A DNA stretch of 64,000 bases from Sipunculus nudus (lineage: Eukaryota; Annelida; Sipuncula; Golfingiida; Sipunculidae): NCBI GenBank assembly GCA_026874595.1, contig CM049306.1, forward strand, positions 6,400,019-6,464,018, in the 5' to 3' direction. Shown here in pieces: positions 1-10,405 of the stretch. Each line of letters opens with the position of its first letter. Within the stretch, counting starts at the first letter, position 1. Made by a program: the position numbers and the translations under genes. The notes below the pieces were generated by a model. That model made no database searches. It worked only from the letters and a program-made list of their open reading frames with translations, and was not told the origin of the DNA.

Positions 1-282
1 ATTATGATCTATATTATATGGAATGCGCCTTATTTATACGCATGTAGGTTGTCCTAACAGCTATCAGCCAACCCAGTTATTGTTACATATTTTTATTATT
101 TATTTGGTAAATGTTGTAAATGTTTGTATAAAGGCATAAAAGCCAGAGAACTGGAAACATGGAAACTCTTCGCTTTCTCCGTTTCTGTGCAACCTGTTGG
201 GGATTTTCCCAATAATATTAATCATATATGCATAGTAAATGTAAGAAGTAGCATTAAATTTATATTAAACATGAAAAAGATT
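1..282. other. Intergenic, nothing recognised
   Basis: AT-rich sequence with only short open frames and no family signature. I see no exon with convincing splice sites here. Confidence 0.5.
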
Positions 283-356
283 ATGAAGTGGCTGAACTTC
301 CGGCAGAGAAATTTTTAATTACCTTGCCAGCAGTTCAGTTAACACACTCAACTGCC
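283..356 (+). repeat. Palindromic repeat family PAL, diverged copy a
   Basis: Resembles, at roughly 70 percent by eye, the repeat seen at 10,338-10,400 and in reverse at 11,040-11,150. Shared landmarks are GGCTRAAC, CCGGCAG and CCTTGCCAGCAG. It is the most diverged copy of the family in the window. Family identity is by comparison within this window only. Confidence 0.5.
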
Positions 357-415
357 GGCATAAGAATGTATGTTCTAATTGGAATTGGGAAAACATACAT
401 ATGCATATTTATGAT

Positions 416-418
<3 letters not shown>

Positions 419-453
<35 letters not shown>
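419..453. repeat. (TA)n microsatellite
   Basis: Uninterrupted TA dinucleotides, about 17 units, directly followed by PAL copy b. Confidence 0.95.
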
Positions 454-455
<2 letters not shown>

Positions 456-484
456 CTAAACTGCCGACAGGGAAAGTTTACCGA
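454..484 (+). repeat. PAL repeat copy b (half palindrome)
   Basis: GGCTAAACTGCCGACAGGG matches the left arm of the PAL consensus seen at 10,344 and on the opposite strand at 11,088-11,150. It abuts the TA tract, as insertions into TA sites often do. Confidence 0.6.
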
Positions 485-1025
485 CAAACATATGCTCTAA
501 TTCAAGTCTTGTATTGCTTTAGTCTACATGTAAAATTAACAATGTGTGAATGATACACTATTTTGTTATATTTTCTGGATAGTTTACTAATTCATGAAGT
601 ATTTGGTGTGATACTATTTAGATTTCTTGTTCTGGATCTAAAGTTAACCTTGCCACATGTTTTATATACCTTACCGAAGTGTACCTTGAAATTACCTTGG
701 TATAAACATAAAATGATAAGCTAAATAGGGGGGGGGGCACTTGCCTAAAGGTAAGCAAGTGTGAATTTGAGAATGCAGCTATGGTATAACGGCTGCTTAT
801 ATATATATATGGTTGTGAGCAGTGAAATTTGAGAAAGCACAAAAACTCTAGAGATGTCAAATCAAAACATTAGCATGTTATTTGATTAAGGATGATCAAA
901 TGTTACCGTGAGACAGCTCGGAGAAGGCAGATCCTAAGAACTAATTAAAGGATCTTAATCATCTTCACACCTCACCTTATAAAAGCCTATGGAACTGCTA
1001 GGCCTATCTTTACTGCTCATAAGGT
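485..1025. other. Intergenic between PAL copies b and c
   Basis: AT-rich with a short G tract near 728-738. No gene signature. It lies between oppositely oriented PAL copies, so it could be the interior of an ~800-bp fold-back element. Confidence 0.4.
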
Positions 1026-1096
1026 TAATTAATCCTGCCGGCAGTTTAGGCTATAGACTAAACAGCCCGCATTGCCTACAGTTTAGCCACTGCCAA
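1026..1096 (-). repeat. PAL repeat copy c (full palindrome)
   Basis: Reading the minus strand, GGCTAAACTG...GGGCTGTTTAG...CCTAAACTGCCGGCAGG forms a self-complementary unit that aligns over about 60 bp with the copy at 11,088-11,150. The orientation is opposite to copies a and b. Confidence 0.6.
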
Positions 1097-2063
1097 AAGA
1101 TTATTGCAGGCTCCTTTTCTGGAACATTTTTTTTTAAATGTCCTCTACCAAAATTATTTCTTTCTCTCATCGAACATATCTGCATTTGGAAATGGATGTT
1201 GATCTTCTTTCCAGATGAACCTGTTCCAATAGAACCCATGGTTGAATCATTTTTGTTAGAACTTTTCGATAAAATGTATGCCATTGAAAGTATCTATCAA
1301 TGAAATGCGACCTGGTGTGAGTGTACCAGGGCAACTGTATCGGTTATTACACGAACACTGCCTCTCCCAGTGACTAAGCAGGCAGTAATTTAGCTCTGTC
1401 TTCATTCATGATTACGACTTAACGCCTGTGGTATAGTTTTACCTAATAATTTACTAGCAGGTTGTCAGTTCATGGGATGAGTTTTCTCGGTCAGGCAACA
1501 TTTTCGTAATTCCGCGAATTCTTAATTTCGTAAATACTTTGAGAAAGTCTGCTGTGTTGTCCATAAGGATGCCTCGAGTAGTGGACCATCGTGTGTAAAA
1601 CGAATTGCGTCCACCCTTATATCGGCAATATTAATGAAAAATACGTGTCTAAAAAGGAATAAAGATAAACTATAACAATGCCTGAGGACATTAACTGTTA
1701 TAACGCTATATTTGGACTTTCTGCGGTAACATCATGGAAAACATCTCATGCTATACACACCGATCTACGCATTGTTGCCGCTGGACAGGTCTGTGGAGGT
1801 CTAACATGTGGTGATTTAAAAATGGTCTACTATAAACATATATGCAGATTTCATTGCTTAGTCATGAATTGTATCCCACATAGTAAACATTTCAATGGAC
1901 ACAGCGGTGTTCAATAAAGGAGTCAACCACAACATGATGATAATTCTCGCTTTCTTGTAGTACTTTCATACCCTTGAGATCCTCCAAAATCCAATGGGAC
2001 CCAAACATGTGATTTGCCTAACAGTCCTTGAGTCTCCGGATTTCGCTTAATGAAACCTTAAAT
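1097..2063. other. Intergenic, no recognised gene
   Basis: Overlapping short open frames occur on both strands near 989-1303. I do not recognise either product and see no conserved motif, so no gene is called. Confidence 0.45.
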
Positions 2064-2086
2064 CTATGTTTCATTATAATCTTCAT

Positions 2087-2825
2087 ACCACCATGTTGAT
2101 ATGATACTACATTGTTGATATGATACCATCATGTTGATATGATACCACCATGTTGGTATGATACCACCATGTTGATATGATACCACCATGTTGATATGAT
2201 ACCACCATGTTGATATGATACCATCATGTTGATATGATACCATCATGTTGATATGATACCACCATGTTGGTATGATACCACCATGTTGATATGATACCAC
2301 CATGTTGATATGATACCCCCATGTTGATATGATACCACCATGTTGATATGATACCATCATGTTGATATGATACCACCATGTTGATATGATACCATCATGT
2401 TGATATGATACCACCATGTTGATATGATACAACCATGTTGATATGATACCACCATGTTGATATGATACCACCATGTTGATATGATACCACCATGTTGGTA
2501 TGATACCACCATGTTGATATGATACCACCATGTTGATATGATACCACCATGTTGATATGATACCATCATGTTGATATGATACCATCATGTTGATATGATA
2601 CCATCATGTTGATATGATACCACCATGTTGATATGATACAACCATGTTGATATGATACCACCATGTTGATATGATACCACCATGTTGATATGATACCACC
2701 ATGTTGATATGATACCACCATGTTGATATGATTCCACCATGTTGATATCATACCACCATGTTGATATCATACCACCATGTTGGTATGATACCACCATGTT
2801 GATATGATACAACCATGTTGGTATA
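2087..2825. repeat. 19-bp minisatellite, about 39 copies
   Basis: Tandem units of consensus ATGTTGATATGATACCACC. Variants include CACC to CATC or CAACC, GATATG to GGTATG, and GATATG to GATATC near 2,745-2,770. 19 is not a multiple of 3, so a long open frame on the minus strand cycles through all three unit frames. That yields predicted 19-residue repeats (MVVSYQHGGIISTWWYHIN-like) up to 174 codons long in overlapping frames. I read this as a by-product of a unit free of stop codons on one strand, not as a gene. Confidence 0.95.
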
Positions 2826-2830
2826 ATCAG

Positions 2831-3690
2831 ACATATTATATTTCTATCCATGGATGTTACCTTACTGTAAGAATATATTATTAAACAAATGTATTGTGTT
2901 CGGAAAGGACACAATTAGCAAGTATACTGTTTGACTTCATATATAAACATGTACGTTATTATGAAAATATCCGACGGAATAAATATAAGTAACAAATAAT
3001 TAAGCCGTATTTTGTATATTATAGTGAGTTGCTTGGCAGTAACAAAATAGTGGAAAGATTTATTATTTTGAAATTTTAAATAAATAAAAGGGTATTTAAG
3101 AAAATATTTTTCTCGATGGAAATTGTAAACGAGTATTCATATTGCAAGGAGAATATTAAATCTATCTGAATGTTGTAGGAAACGATTCACCGAATTTTGT
3201 TTTCCCACTGACTGAAAACAAAATCTGACTTTTGGACCACGTCATTCGGCAGTCCGATTTATTCAGGATTTGAAGTCTCTCTGATTATAAGTCTAATCTC
3301 AGTGTTGGACCATCAGAAGCTGTCTTGTCATCTTGCCTTTTAACACTCCGTGTTCAGCAAATTCCCCTTAATTGTGCATAATCGCGATAAATTCATCAAG
3401 TAATGATCAAAAGTACCAGAATTTCCGTAGATGCCGACTATAATTTTTCCACCAATTAATTTAATGAATCCGGTGTGAAGACAATGTATTGATAAGATAA
3501 CCCTCGTTTCCCTAAAGCACTATAAATCGGGACCTATGTAAGCGGTATCCAGCTGGTAAGGTGGTATTCCTTCAATAATCAGGGTTAAAGAATGTATTAT
3601 ACCTGGTGGTGGCGGCACTCGGTTGTTGTCACGCATGTCCCTCATCCGTGACCACCACTGTTTTTGGTCTTGAACTGGAGGGAACGATGC
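2831..3690. other. Intergenic, no recognised gene
   Basis: AT-rich single-copy-looking DNA without open frames of note. Confidence 0.45.
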
Positions 3691-3711
3691 CAAGTGTTAC
3701 CTAATGGAGGA

Positions 3712-3798
3712 AATTTTCGATATTTTCCCATAAATCACGTGTATCTTCATTTTTTTCGATATTTTCCCATAAATCACGTTTATTTTCACTTTTTTGCG
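3712..3798. repeat. Short tandem duplication of ~40 bp
   Basis: The string TTCGATATTTTCCCATAAAT followed by CACGT occurs twice in direct order, around 3,716 and 3,756, each followed by a T-rich tail. A simple local duplication. Confidence 0.8.
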
Positions 3799-4029
3799 AG
3801 GACATCTCAGAGCCATCTAACAGAGAGTTCGCCTGTGAACTCGGCCATGTCAACTCGGCCCGTGGAAAACCCATCCCACATATACCCTTCCCCAGTCCCG
3901 CTGACCTGTCCCATCCCCAGAACTACAATAATAACAATGGTAATAGTTTATTCATGTGGAAAGGCCTCCAGTCCATAGAAGCCATAAAATCAAATTAACA
4001 TCGCTTAACATGTTAATTTGTGGTGATCA

Positions 4030-4592
4030 ACCATGGTGATGCACATGCGTTATAAATCAAATGATAGTACAATGGAAGTAGCAGATTGGTACAAAAAGGT
4101 AATAAATAAAAAAAAATTAAAAAAAAACACAACAGTTTTAAATGTGTGTGTAAGGCCTACCTATATGAAAAAATGAAAACAGCAGTGAAATGTGTCCTGG
4201 ATGACAATGAACTCTTAACTAGCACACTTGTACCGGGCGGATTTACAAACACATGCTGAAATCGCAAGGCAGCGTACGTGCTACCATCTACCGTCAGATA
4301 AGTGTATCAACTAAACTTTATCTTGACTCAGGTGACGCACATGCATAAAAATCAACTGATAGTACAATTGAAATAACAGATTGTCACAAAAAGATAATAA
4401 ATAAATAAAATCCAACAGTTTGTAAACATGTGTGTAAGACTTACAATACACCAGTAAATGATAACAGCATTGTTACGCATACTTGATAACAATGAATTCT
4501 TTACAATCACATATGACATATTTTATCACCCCATGCTGAAATCGCAAGATAATGTAAGTGCTGCCATCTATATTCAGATAAATGTACCAACT
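4030..4592. repeat. Diverged direct tandem duplication, ~295-bp period
   Basis: Copy 1 (about 4,030-4,312) and copy 2 (about 4,330-4,592) share in order GCACATGC, ATGATAGTACAAT or CTGATAGTACAAT, ACAAAAAG-TAATAAATAAA, AACAGTTT, TGTGTGTAAG, CATGCTGAAATCGCAAG and GTGCT-CCATCTA. Identity is perhaps 75 percent by eye. There is no open frame. This could be an old tandem duplication or two copies of a dispersed repeat. Confidence 0.75.
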
Positions 4593-5383
4593 CCACTGAT
4601 CTCTAACCACTTACTAAGTAAATAAGAAAAATTAGACTCAAGGATTATTATATAACAGTCCAAATAGGAAGCAGATTTGTACATCTACTACATTATAAAT
4701 GTAGGAAACATAAAATAAATAATTGTAAATATAAATCACCAGATGTGTTTTTTAAAATAATAATTGTTCAGTATGGAGTTCTCGTTTTTGGATAGTGATT
4801 TGTGCATGTAACCTTTCAAAGCTAGATTATTTCAGTTTTAATTTTGAGCAGGTGTATTCCATATATCAGTACAGTGTTACCCTAATCCTTGATTAATATA
4901 CAGCTCTCTTTTCCTGAAAGAGTGGTATGTATACATTGCCAAGTTATTCAAAGCATAGATATTTTTGCTATATAAGTTGAATAAAATTATCTTTGTTTCT
5001 TTCACTTAAAATCTTTCTCCTTAAACATACATGTAAATTGCATTCCATTATAACGTGAACTTCATCTTCAATAACACTTATGCCTTGGTTAAACAAAATA
5101 TACATATACGTTCTGATTCAGAGATTTTATGCCTTCTACCAGTCTTTATTTCAAAATCATGGAGTGAGCATCATAATCTAGATAAGCTTTGCCTTTGTTT
5201 GACATCTGGCACACAGGACAGATTTTTTCAGTTTCCAGTAAGGATTTATATTGAATATATCTTTGTAACCTTTTATTTTTTGTCATTTGTTGTTGCCATT
5301 CTTGCAAACCAATATCGCGAGCTCGTTGTTCAAATACTTTAAGGAATACCTCAACACCACCAACATCTTGGACAATCCATATA

Positions 5384-5888
5384 CAGTAAAACCCCGCTAA
5401 CGCGACCAACTGCGGGACCAGGCAAAGTAGTCGTGTTAGCGGACTGGTCGTGTCAGCGGCATTATAAACAAGCTTCACTATGGCTGGGCAGATGTAAGCG
5501 GGCTTTCCCACATGCCCGGCTAATTAATCTCGGTCTATTCTCTCAGACAAAGCTGGGCGATGAGTGTGTCATCTGCTCAACGGGCTGCGGTCGCCACGGG
5601 CCAGTGGTCGTGATGCGGCTGATTAATTACGGGCTATTGTCTATGTCCACACGGGGCGATAAGCGTGTCATCTGCTCAACGGGCCGCGGTCGCCACGGGC
5701 CAGTGGTCGTGATACGGGAGTTCATTTGAACAACGGGACCAAAAAAGGGAGGTCATGATAGCGGGGTGGTCGTGTTACCGAAGTTTTTTATATGATAATT
5801 TATATAAGACAATTCTGGGACCAAGAAAAGCGGTCGTGTTAGCGGGGTGGTTGTGTTAACGGTGTGGTCGTCATGCGGGATTTCACTG
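5384..5888. mobile_element. Tigger/pogo-like MITE inserted in LINE ORF2
   Basis: 505 bp flanked by a TA duplication (5,382-5,383 and 5,889-5,890). Terminal inverted repeats begin CAGTAAAACCCCGCTAACG on the left and CAGTGAAATCCCGCATGACG on the right, read inward. This CAGT-plus-TA pattern is typical of pogo/Tigger elements. It holds an internal ~100-bp direct duplication (about 5,515-5,613 and 5,616-5,713, both with GTGTGTCATCTGCTCAACGG or a close variant) and many GGTCGTG motifs. No transposase is present. Excision leaving one TA rejoins the LINE frame as GFGYIWIVQD. Confidence 0.88.
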
Positions 5889-6570
5889 TATAACCAAATC
5901 CATATGAATGAATTAAATTTCTCACCTGTGTTGCCCCATTTCTTCGGCCAACTGAGTCTAACTGGTACAAACAGTAGTAAGCTTGTTTCACAAGCCTACT
6001 GTCTGGCATGTGTAATATTTTTATCCAATATCTTATCAGTTTTATAATACAATATATTTTAACTGAAGTCTTCTACATTCATCCAAGAAGGCGGCGTTTG
6101 GTGCTGATAAACACAGCTAAAGTAGAAACTTACAAAATTTCTTTGTACGCTTTCTCTATCATTACATTCGCCTCCTCCCCATATTTCACTTCCACGTGTC
6201 AGCACAGGTATTAACATTGTATCAAAGATATGAAATAACTGAGAAATTGATGTTGATTTATAATTATTAGAATATTTATTTATAAAACCCTTGCTTTCTG
6301 TGCCTGCTTTGCCTGGTCTTTTATGACATTTAGACCATTAAGCAAAACTTTAGAAATTTGTACCAAGATATTTATTTGAGCTAATATTTTCGATATTACA
6401 ATACATAAATATCCATTTCTCACATTTTCTCAACTTCCCATCATCCCTAAATACAACCACCTTTGTTTTTCCAAGATTCAAGTTCATGCTTAATGATTGA
6501 CAGATACATTCTAAATTATTTATGTGCTTTTGGAGATTCCCGACTGTGTCTGCCAACAGAACAATATTAT

Positions 6571-7316
6571 CCGCATACATTACGCTCCCGAGGTAGTGGA
6601 AATCTTGCGCTTCTAAAGAAGCTACTGTTTTTCCCGCTGTCTGGTTTGACCGTTTATAAAACACTTAGGTACCAGGAGATTAGGTCTGTCTGCTGAAAAA
6701 AAAAACTGCTGATGTGACTAGCTGCCAACCAAATGGCAGTTAACAAACATTCGACAGGCATCATAGCTCAGCCAATAGCTGCGCTTGTAGCGCCCATGAT
6801 GACAGTTTTATGGTTACTCTTAGTAAAGAAGTCAAATTTTATTTGCTCCCTCTGCGTTCTCGCATCATCGACCGATTCGATTATGACATTACGACTATGT
6901 TAGCGTAGCCATGTATCCGTTGTCAGCAAAACTGAAAACAGCCAGGGAGGTTTGCACGGAGCCTATGTTATTTCATTTCGTTTGAATTACAGCTCACCGC
7001 CCGGGAATCCTATGTACACAAGACAAATGCAAACCTCGTGTTGGGCCATTCTCTTTGAGCCTGTGGCCTGTTCAAATGGTTGCCGGGGCGATGAGCTGTC
7101 ACTCAAAACGAAATAACAACATTGGCTCCGTGTATTCCTCGCTTGGCTGGTAAACCGTTTTTTATCTTCCAGCACAGGGTCTCATCTGATTGGACCTCAA
7201 TACAGTGCTCCTCTCTGGTGTAGCGATTCAGGATACAAGGTCAAAACAAGCAGCGCTTACGATATAGGCAGTAAGCCTATAGGTAAAGCGCTTTGTAAAG
7301 AGTGTACCGCATACAT
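6571..7316. mobile_element. Fold-back element inserted in the LINE reverse transcriptase YADD box
   Basis: The 10-mer CCGCATACAT occurs at 6,571-6,580 and 7,307-7,316. Deleting one copy plus the 726 bp between restores HMLMYADNIVLLAD in frame, so these are the target-site duplication and element boundaries. The ends are weakly inverted (TACGCTC versus TACACTC). Inside lies a ~50-bp inverted repeat (about 6,955-7,006 and 7,083-7,134) that continues more loosely outward, with a ~76-bp loop. No coding capacity was seen. The 9-10-bp duplication would fit a Mutator-like transposase, but the short ends leave the class open. Confidence 0.82.
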
Positions 7317-9350
7317 AAGCATATGGGGATTTGATGCCACTTCTGTCAAAGATATACCTTAATGCCCAGATTCATGAATCAGATTGTATAGTCCATTCAT
7401 AAAAATAATAAAGAGAGTGGGACTGATCATACACCCTTGTCTGGTCCCAATCTCACATTGAAAATAATCAGACAGGCCTGTTTCTGATAAAACGCATGAT
7501 TGTTATCGAGTATACATTGAATAAATGATTTTAATAAAGTTTCCTGTCACACCACTTTTTTGTCAAACATTAAAAAATTATGCCTAATGCTGTCGAAAGC
7601 CTTGGAAAATCAACAAATAATGCATAAACTCTGCCTCGTGGTTTGTTTTTGAATCGTGGTCATGGGAATAAACATATTATCAGTATTACTCAGGTTCCGC
7701 CAGAGGCCTGCTTGTTCCATCACAAATATTTTCTCACTTTCAGCCCATTTTATCAACCTATTATTTAATATTTTACAGAATATATTCCCTAGACAGTTAA
7801 ATTATTAAATTCCTCTGTGATTATAAATTTTTTTGTATGTACATTTTGCGACATATGCAAAAGTAACATAATTATGTCAGCTGCAATGGTAGGGTTTTAA
7901 TTGACATTTACATAAAATTAATCAACAAAATTTGACACATTATCATCATCTTCCCATGCAAACTGATTTGTTTTCCGTTCTCTGTATTGTATCCATGGTT
8001 GATCTTTAATGGCTTCATACCCTGTAGACAGCCCCTTTCCCTCCTTGTACACAAATAAGATGATATGGGGAAATGATCAGACAGATCCATATTTAGGACC
8101 TCAAACTTTGTAAAAGATGTAATATCTGTACATACAATAATATAGTCAATGATGCTCTTTCCAGTCTTTTAGCAAAATATATATATTCCCCTTGTTGGTC
8201 AGAATCAAATCTACCATTTAGTATGCATATATTTAAAGCTAAACAAAGTTCTTGCAGGGATTTACCAATCTTATTAACTATTTGATCTTTACTTTTTCTC
8301 TCTTATTATGGTAATATCATAAGACTCAAACCATAGGAAAGGATCATCATTATCACAAGTGAGATCACCTTGTAGATATCACATTCTTGCATAATATAAT
8401 TTTAATTTCACCATTTACAGCGATCACTTCACAAATAACATTTCCAGTCTGCATACACCATCGTCTTCGTCAAAGCATGAATATATTTTTGAAAATTCTG
8501 GTGCAACACACACGGAAACCAAACGAATGTCTAAAGAAAATCCGAGTTTACCTCCATCCAGGATAAACAGCAACACATCAGTGTTTTTGTATCACCTTTT
8601 TATCAAGTTTTTGTAATGGTTTCTTATATAAACTGTTATGCCACCTCTCTTAACATAAGTGTTAGTTTATCTCACAGTCGTGTAAGCTGTATATCCAGGA
8701 AAGGCATTTTCAAATTCACAATCACTCACAGCCCATCTATAACAATATTGTCAATATTATGACTTTCAATAAGTTCATTAAATCACAGTGCCCAATATGT
8801 TTTTTTTAACCATCTGCATTCGAAGATACTAATTTAAGCATTTCCCCATTTTTCTTCATTTCATATTCACCCTTATCTTGTTAGTGTGCAACTTACTAGT
8901 CTCTGGGTTGGCTCTGTTAGTGTGCGTATGGTCCCCAAGGATCCGCACAGAATTACAATTCGATAGTGTGCAGGGTTGTGTCATCTGATACTCTATTTTC
9001 GGTTATCTGAAATACAAATGAAATGAGCATGGTTATCATTTACAGTTTCAGTGTCAGAAATAACATGAGCATTTGTATCAATGACCTCGAAATGTTTGCA
9101 CGAATAAAAAGAATTATTCACATTGGCATTTTGACAGTGAGATATGTAAATACTCATATGCTCATCAACAGCAGGGAACTCAGCATACAACATACTAGAA
9201 TCAATACAACCTGGGCCTTGGCCACTCCCCTATTCTTAATTTTGACTGTGACCAGTATGTCTTGACATTCTTAGTGCGTTTTTGTACTCACTGAGTCTCT
9301 GAACACATTTCTGATCGTCATTCCATACAAACACTACACCATCAATAACC

Positions 9351-9444
9351 AGCTTGTCATATCGTAATGATGCTCCTCTGTCCTCTGCCTGTGCCTCAGC
9401 TTGTCATATCGTAATGATGCTCCTCTGTCCTCTGCCTGTGCCTC
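9351..9444. repeat. 47-bp perfect tandem duplication inside LINE ORF1
   Basis: Unit 9,351-9,397 is repeated exactly at 9,398-9,444 (AGCTTGTCATATCGTAATGA at each start). Since 47 is not divisible by 3, it breaks the ORF1 frame. The duplicated residues are AEAQAEDRGASLRYDKL. Confidence 0.95.
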
Positions 9445-10128
9445 AGCCAGCTTCACCTTTAGGTTTTGTCGCACACACCTCACATGTTCCGCAAAGTCCT
9501 CTTATACATAAACAGGTGATTCGGAGTGTCGTTGGATTTTGCGTGCTGTCTGAAGAACCTCATCTTTATCTCTGAAGCGTTCAAAACGGACAATGATTGG
9601 TCTAGGTTTGTCATTTTCCTGCCATGGTATTCGATATGCGCGCAAAATGTCAACATTTTCTTTATCAGGTAGTTTGAGTTGCTCTTTAACCATATTTCTC
9701 ACCTTTGTTTCACATTGTTCCCAGGTTTCTTTACTGCCATCTTCTTCAACACCATAAAATATCGTATTGTTTCTTTTTGACTGCTCCTCTTGTTTGTTTA
9801 CTGTCCACTTTCCACTTTAATCTTTTATTCTTATTTTTCAACTGTTCTACCTGGGATTCAAGATTTGTTAACTCTGCTCCATATCATTTAACATTCTACA
9901 GATTTCATCAAGTCTGGTATTCTGAGACTGGGCTGTGTTACTTATACTATTACTGGTATTAGTTCTGCTGCTAGAGATACCTGTATCATGGAGAGCCTCG
10001 GCACCGCTAGTCTCCTGGATGTCGGTACCTGTTACCACACTTAGGTCTCCACTCTCAGACCTATCCAGCCTAGCTTGCGTTTGTCGGAGTATCCGTGGTT
10101 CATTCGGTGTCATTGGTTTACCTGGAGG

Positions 10129-10192
10129 CGGGCATGGGTTCGTTTCCACATCTCCACAACACATTAGAACCATGGCGATAATAAGGGTTGTT
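10129..10192 (-). other. Degenerate 2A-like peptide with signal-like hydrophobic stretch
   Basis: Minus-strand translation gives RMTTTLIIAMVLMCC then GDVETNPCP. The 2A ribosome-skipping consensus ends D-V/I-E-x-N-P-G-P. Here every consensus position is kept except the glycine, which is cysteine (codon TGC, plus-strand positions 10,132-10,134, one base from GGC). 2A-like peptides at ORF1 N-termini are known in invertebrate non-LTR retrotransposons, and some double as signal sequences. The glycine is essential in the known skipping mechanism, so this copy is predicted not to skip. Confidence 0.8.
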
Positions 10193-10337
10193 GTCATACG
10201 AGCCCTGACTGGCGTGCCTGGCAACAAAAACATGGGTGCCCGCCATGGAACAGACCTCAAGACTGACTCCCATCCTTCTCATATGGACCTTATGGCAGTT
10301 TCTTTTAAACATAGGAATGCAGATAAATACTATAATG

Positions 10338-10405
10338 GAAGAGGCTAAACAGCCGACAGGGAATATTGACCTTGCCCTTGAGTCTAGCCCACTCCCTGAA
10401 CTGTT
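10338..10405 (+). repeat. PAL repeat copy d
   Basis: GGCTAAACAGCCGACAGGGA, then TTGACCTTGCC, GTCTAGCCCACT and CTGTTGGCA match in order the reverse complement of 11,036-11,110. It sits just upstream of the LINE 5' region. Confidence 0.7.

Larger units (their letters stand above)
4893..8859 (-). pseudogene. LINE ORF2 pseudogene (endonuclease, reverse transcriptase)
   Basis: ORF2 nicks target DNA and reverse-transcribes the element RNA. Endonuclease marks are LKLVSSNADG (8,809-8,838, followed at once by a stop), PGYTAYTT then KRGGITVYIRNHY near 8,620-8,700, and LNMDLSDHFPIS with the SDH motif at 8,064-8,081. Reverse transcriptase marks are VDF-KAFDS (7,588-7,617, one base missing inside the motif), QCEIGTRQGCMISPTLF (7,410-7,448) and MYADNIVLLAD, where the usual second Asp of YADD is Asn (6,566-6,580). 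C-terminal marks are PVLTRGSEIWGGGE near 6,170-6,200, GFGY at 5,891-5,905 and the CxxC-H-C block at 5,040-5,110. Frame breaks occur near 5,220 and a stop near 5,170. The protein is clearly non-functional. Confidence 0.88.
8993..10260 (-). pseudogene. LINE ORF1 pseudogene with 2A-like N-terminus and L1-type RNA-binding domain
   Basis: ORF1 proteins of LINEs bind element RNA and form the ribonucleoprotein. The frame opens at 10,260 with a hydrophobic run (TTTLIIAMVLMC, residues about 23-34) leading into GDVETNPCP, followed by a Ser/Thr-rich linker and a likely coiled-coil start near 9,870. The central block at 9,502-9,702 carries NMVKEQLKL, DILRAYRIP and PRPIIVRFERFRDKDEV, typical of the L1 ORF1 RRM (Transposase_22-like). 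The next block, EDFAEHVRCVRQNLK then LRYDKLVIDGVVFVW at 9,310-9,500, is the usual C-terminal domain. A 47-bp tandem duplication (9,351-9,444) shifts the frame, and two stops lie near 9,233-9,240. The tail then stays open to a stop at 8,993. Confidence 0.85.
4880..10335 (-). mobile_element. APE-type non-LTR retrotransposon (LINE), decayed, two nested insertions
   Basis: Reading the minus strand, the order is: ORF1 with a 2A-like N-terminus (start 10,260), L1-type RNA-binding domain (9,300-9,700), ORF2 start (8,859), APE endonuclease (8,050-8,860), reverse transcriptase (6,360-7,900) and C-terminal CCHC-type motif (5,040-5,110), ending about 4,893. After subtracting the two insertions at 5,384-5,888 and 6,571-7,316, ORF2 would be about 900 codons, normal for the group. 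Stops, frameshifts and a 47-bp tandem duplication show it is dead. CR1/L2/Crack-like affinity is my inference from GTRQGC-SP and the 2A peptide. The clade needs a tree. Outer ends are approximate and no target-site duplication was resolved. Confidence 0.9.

Noticed and set aside
1051-1284. Minus-strand open frame with GTGSSGKK as a P-loop protein
   Set aside because: The Walker A Ser/Thr after Lys is missing and no other ATPase motif follows.
2064-2914. Minus-strand open frames of 60-174 codons as a repeat protein gene
   Set aside because: They are fully explained by the stop-free 19-bp minisatellite, with overlapping frames equally open and no promoter or splice evidence.
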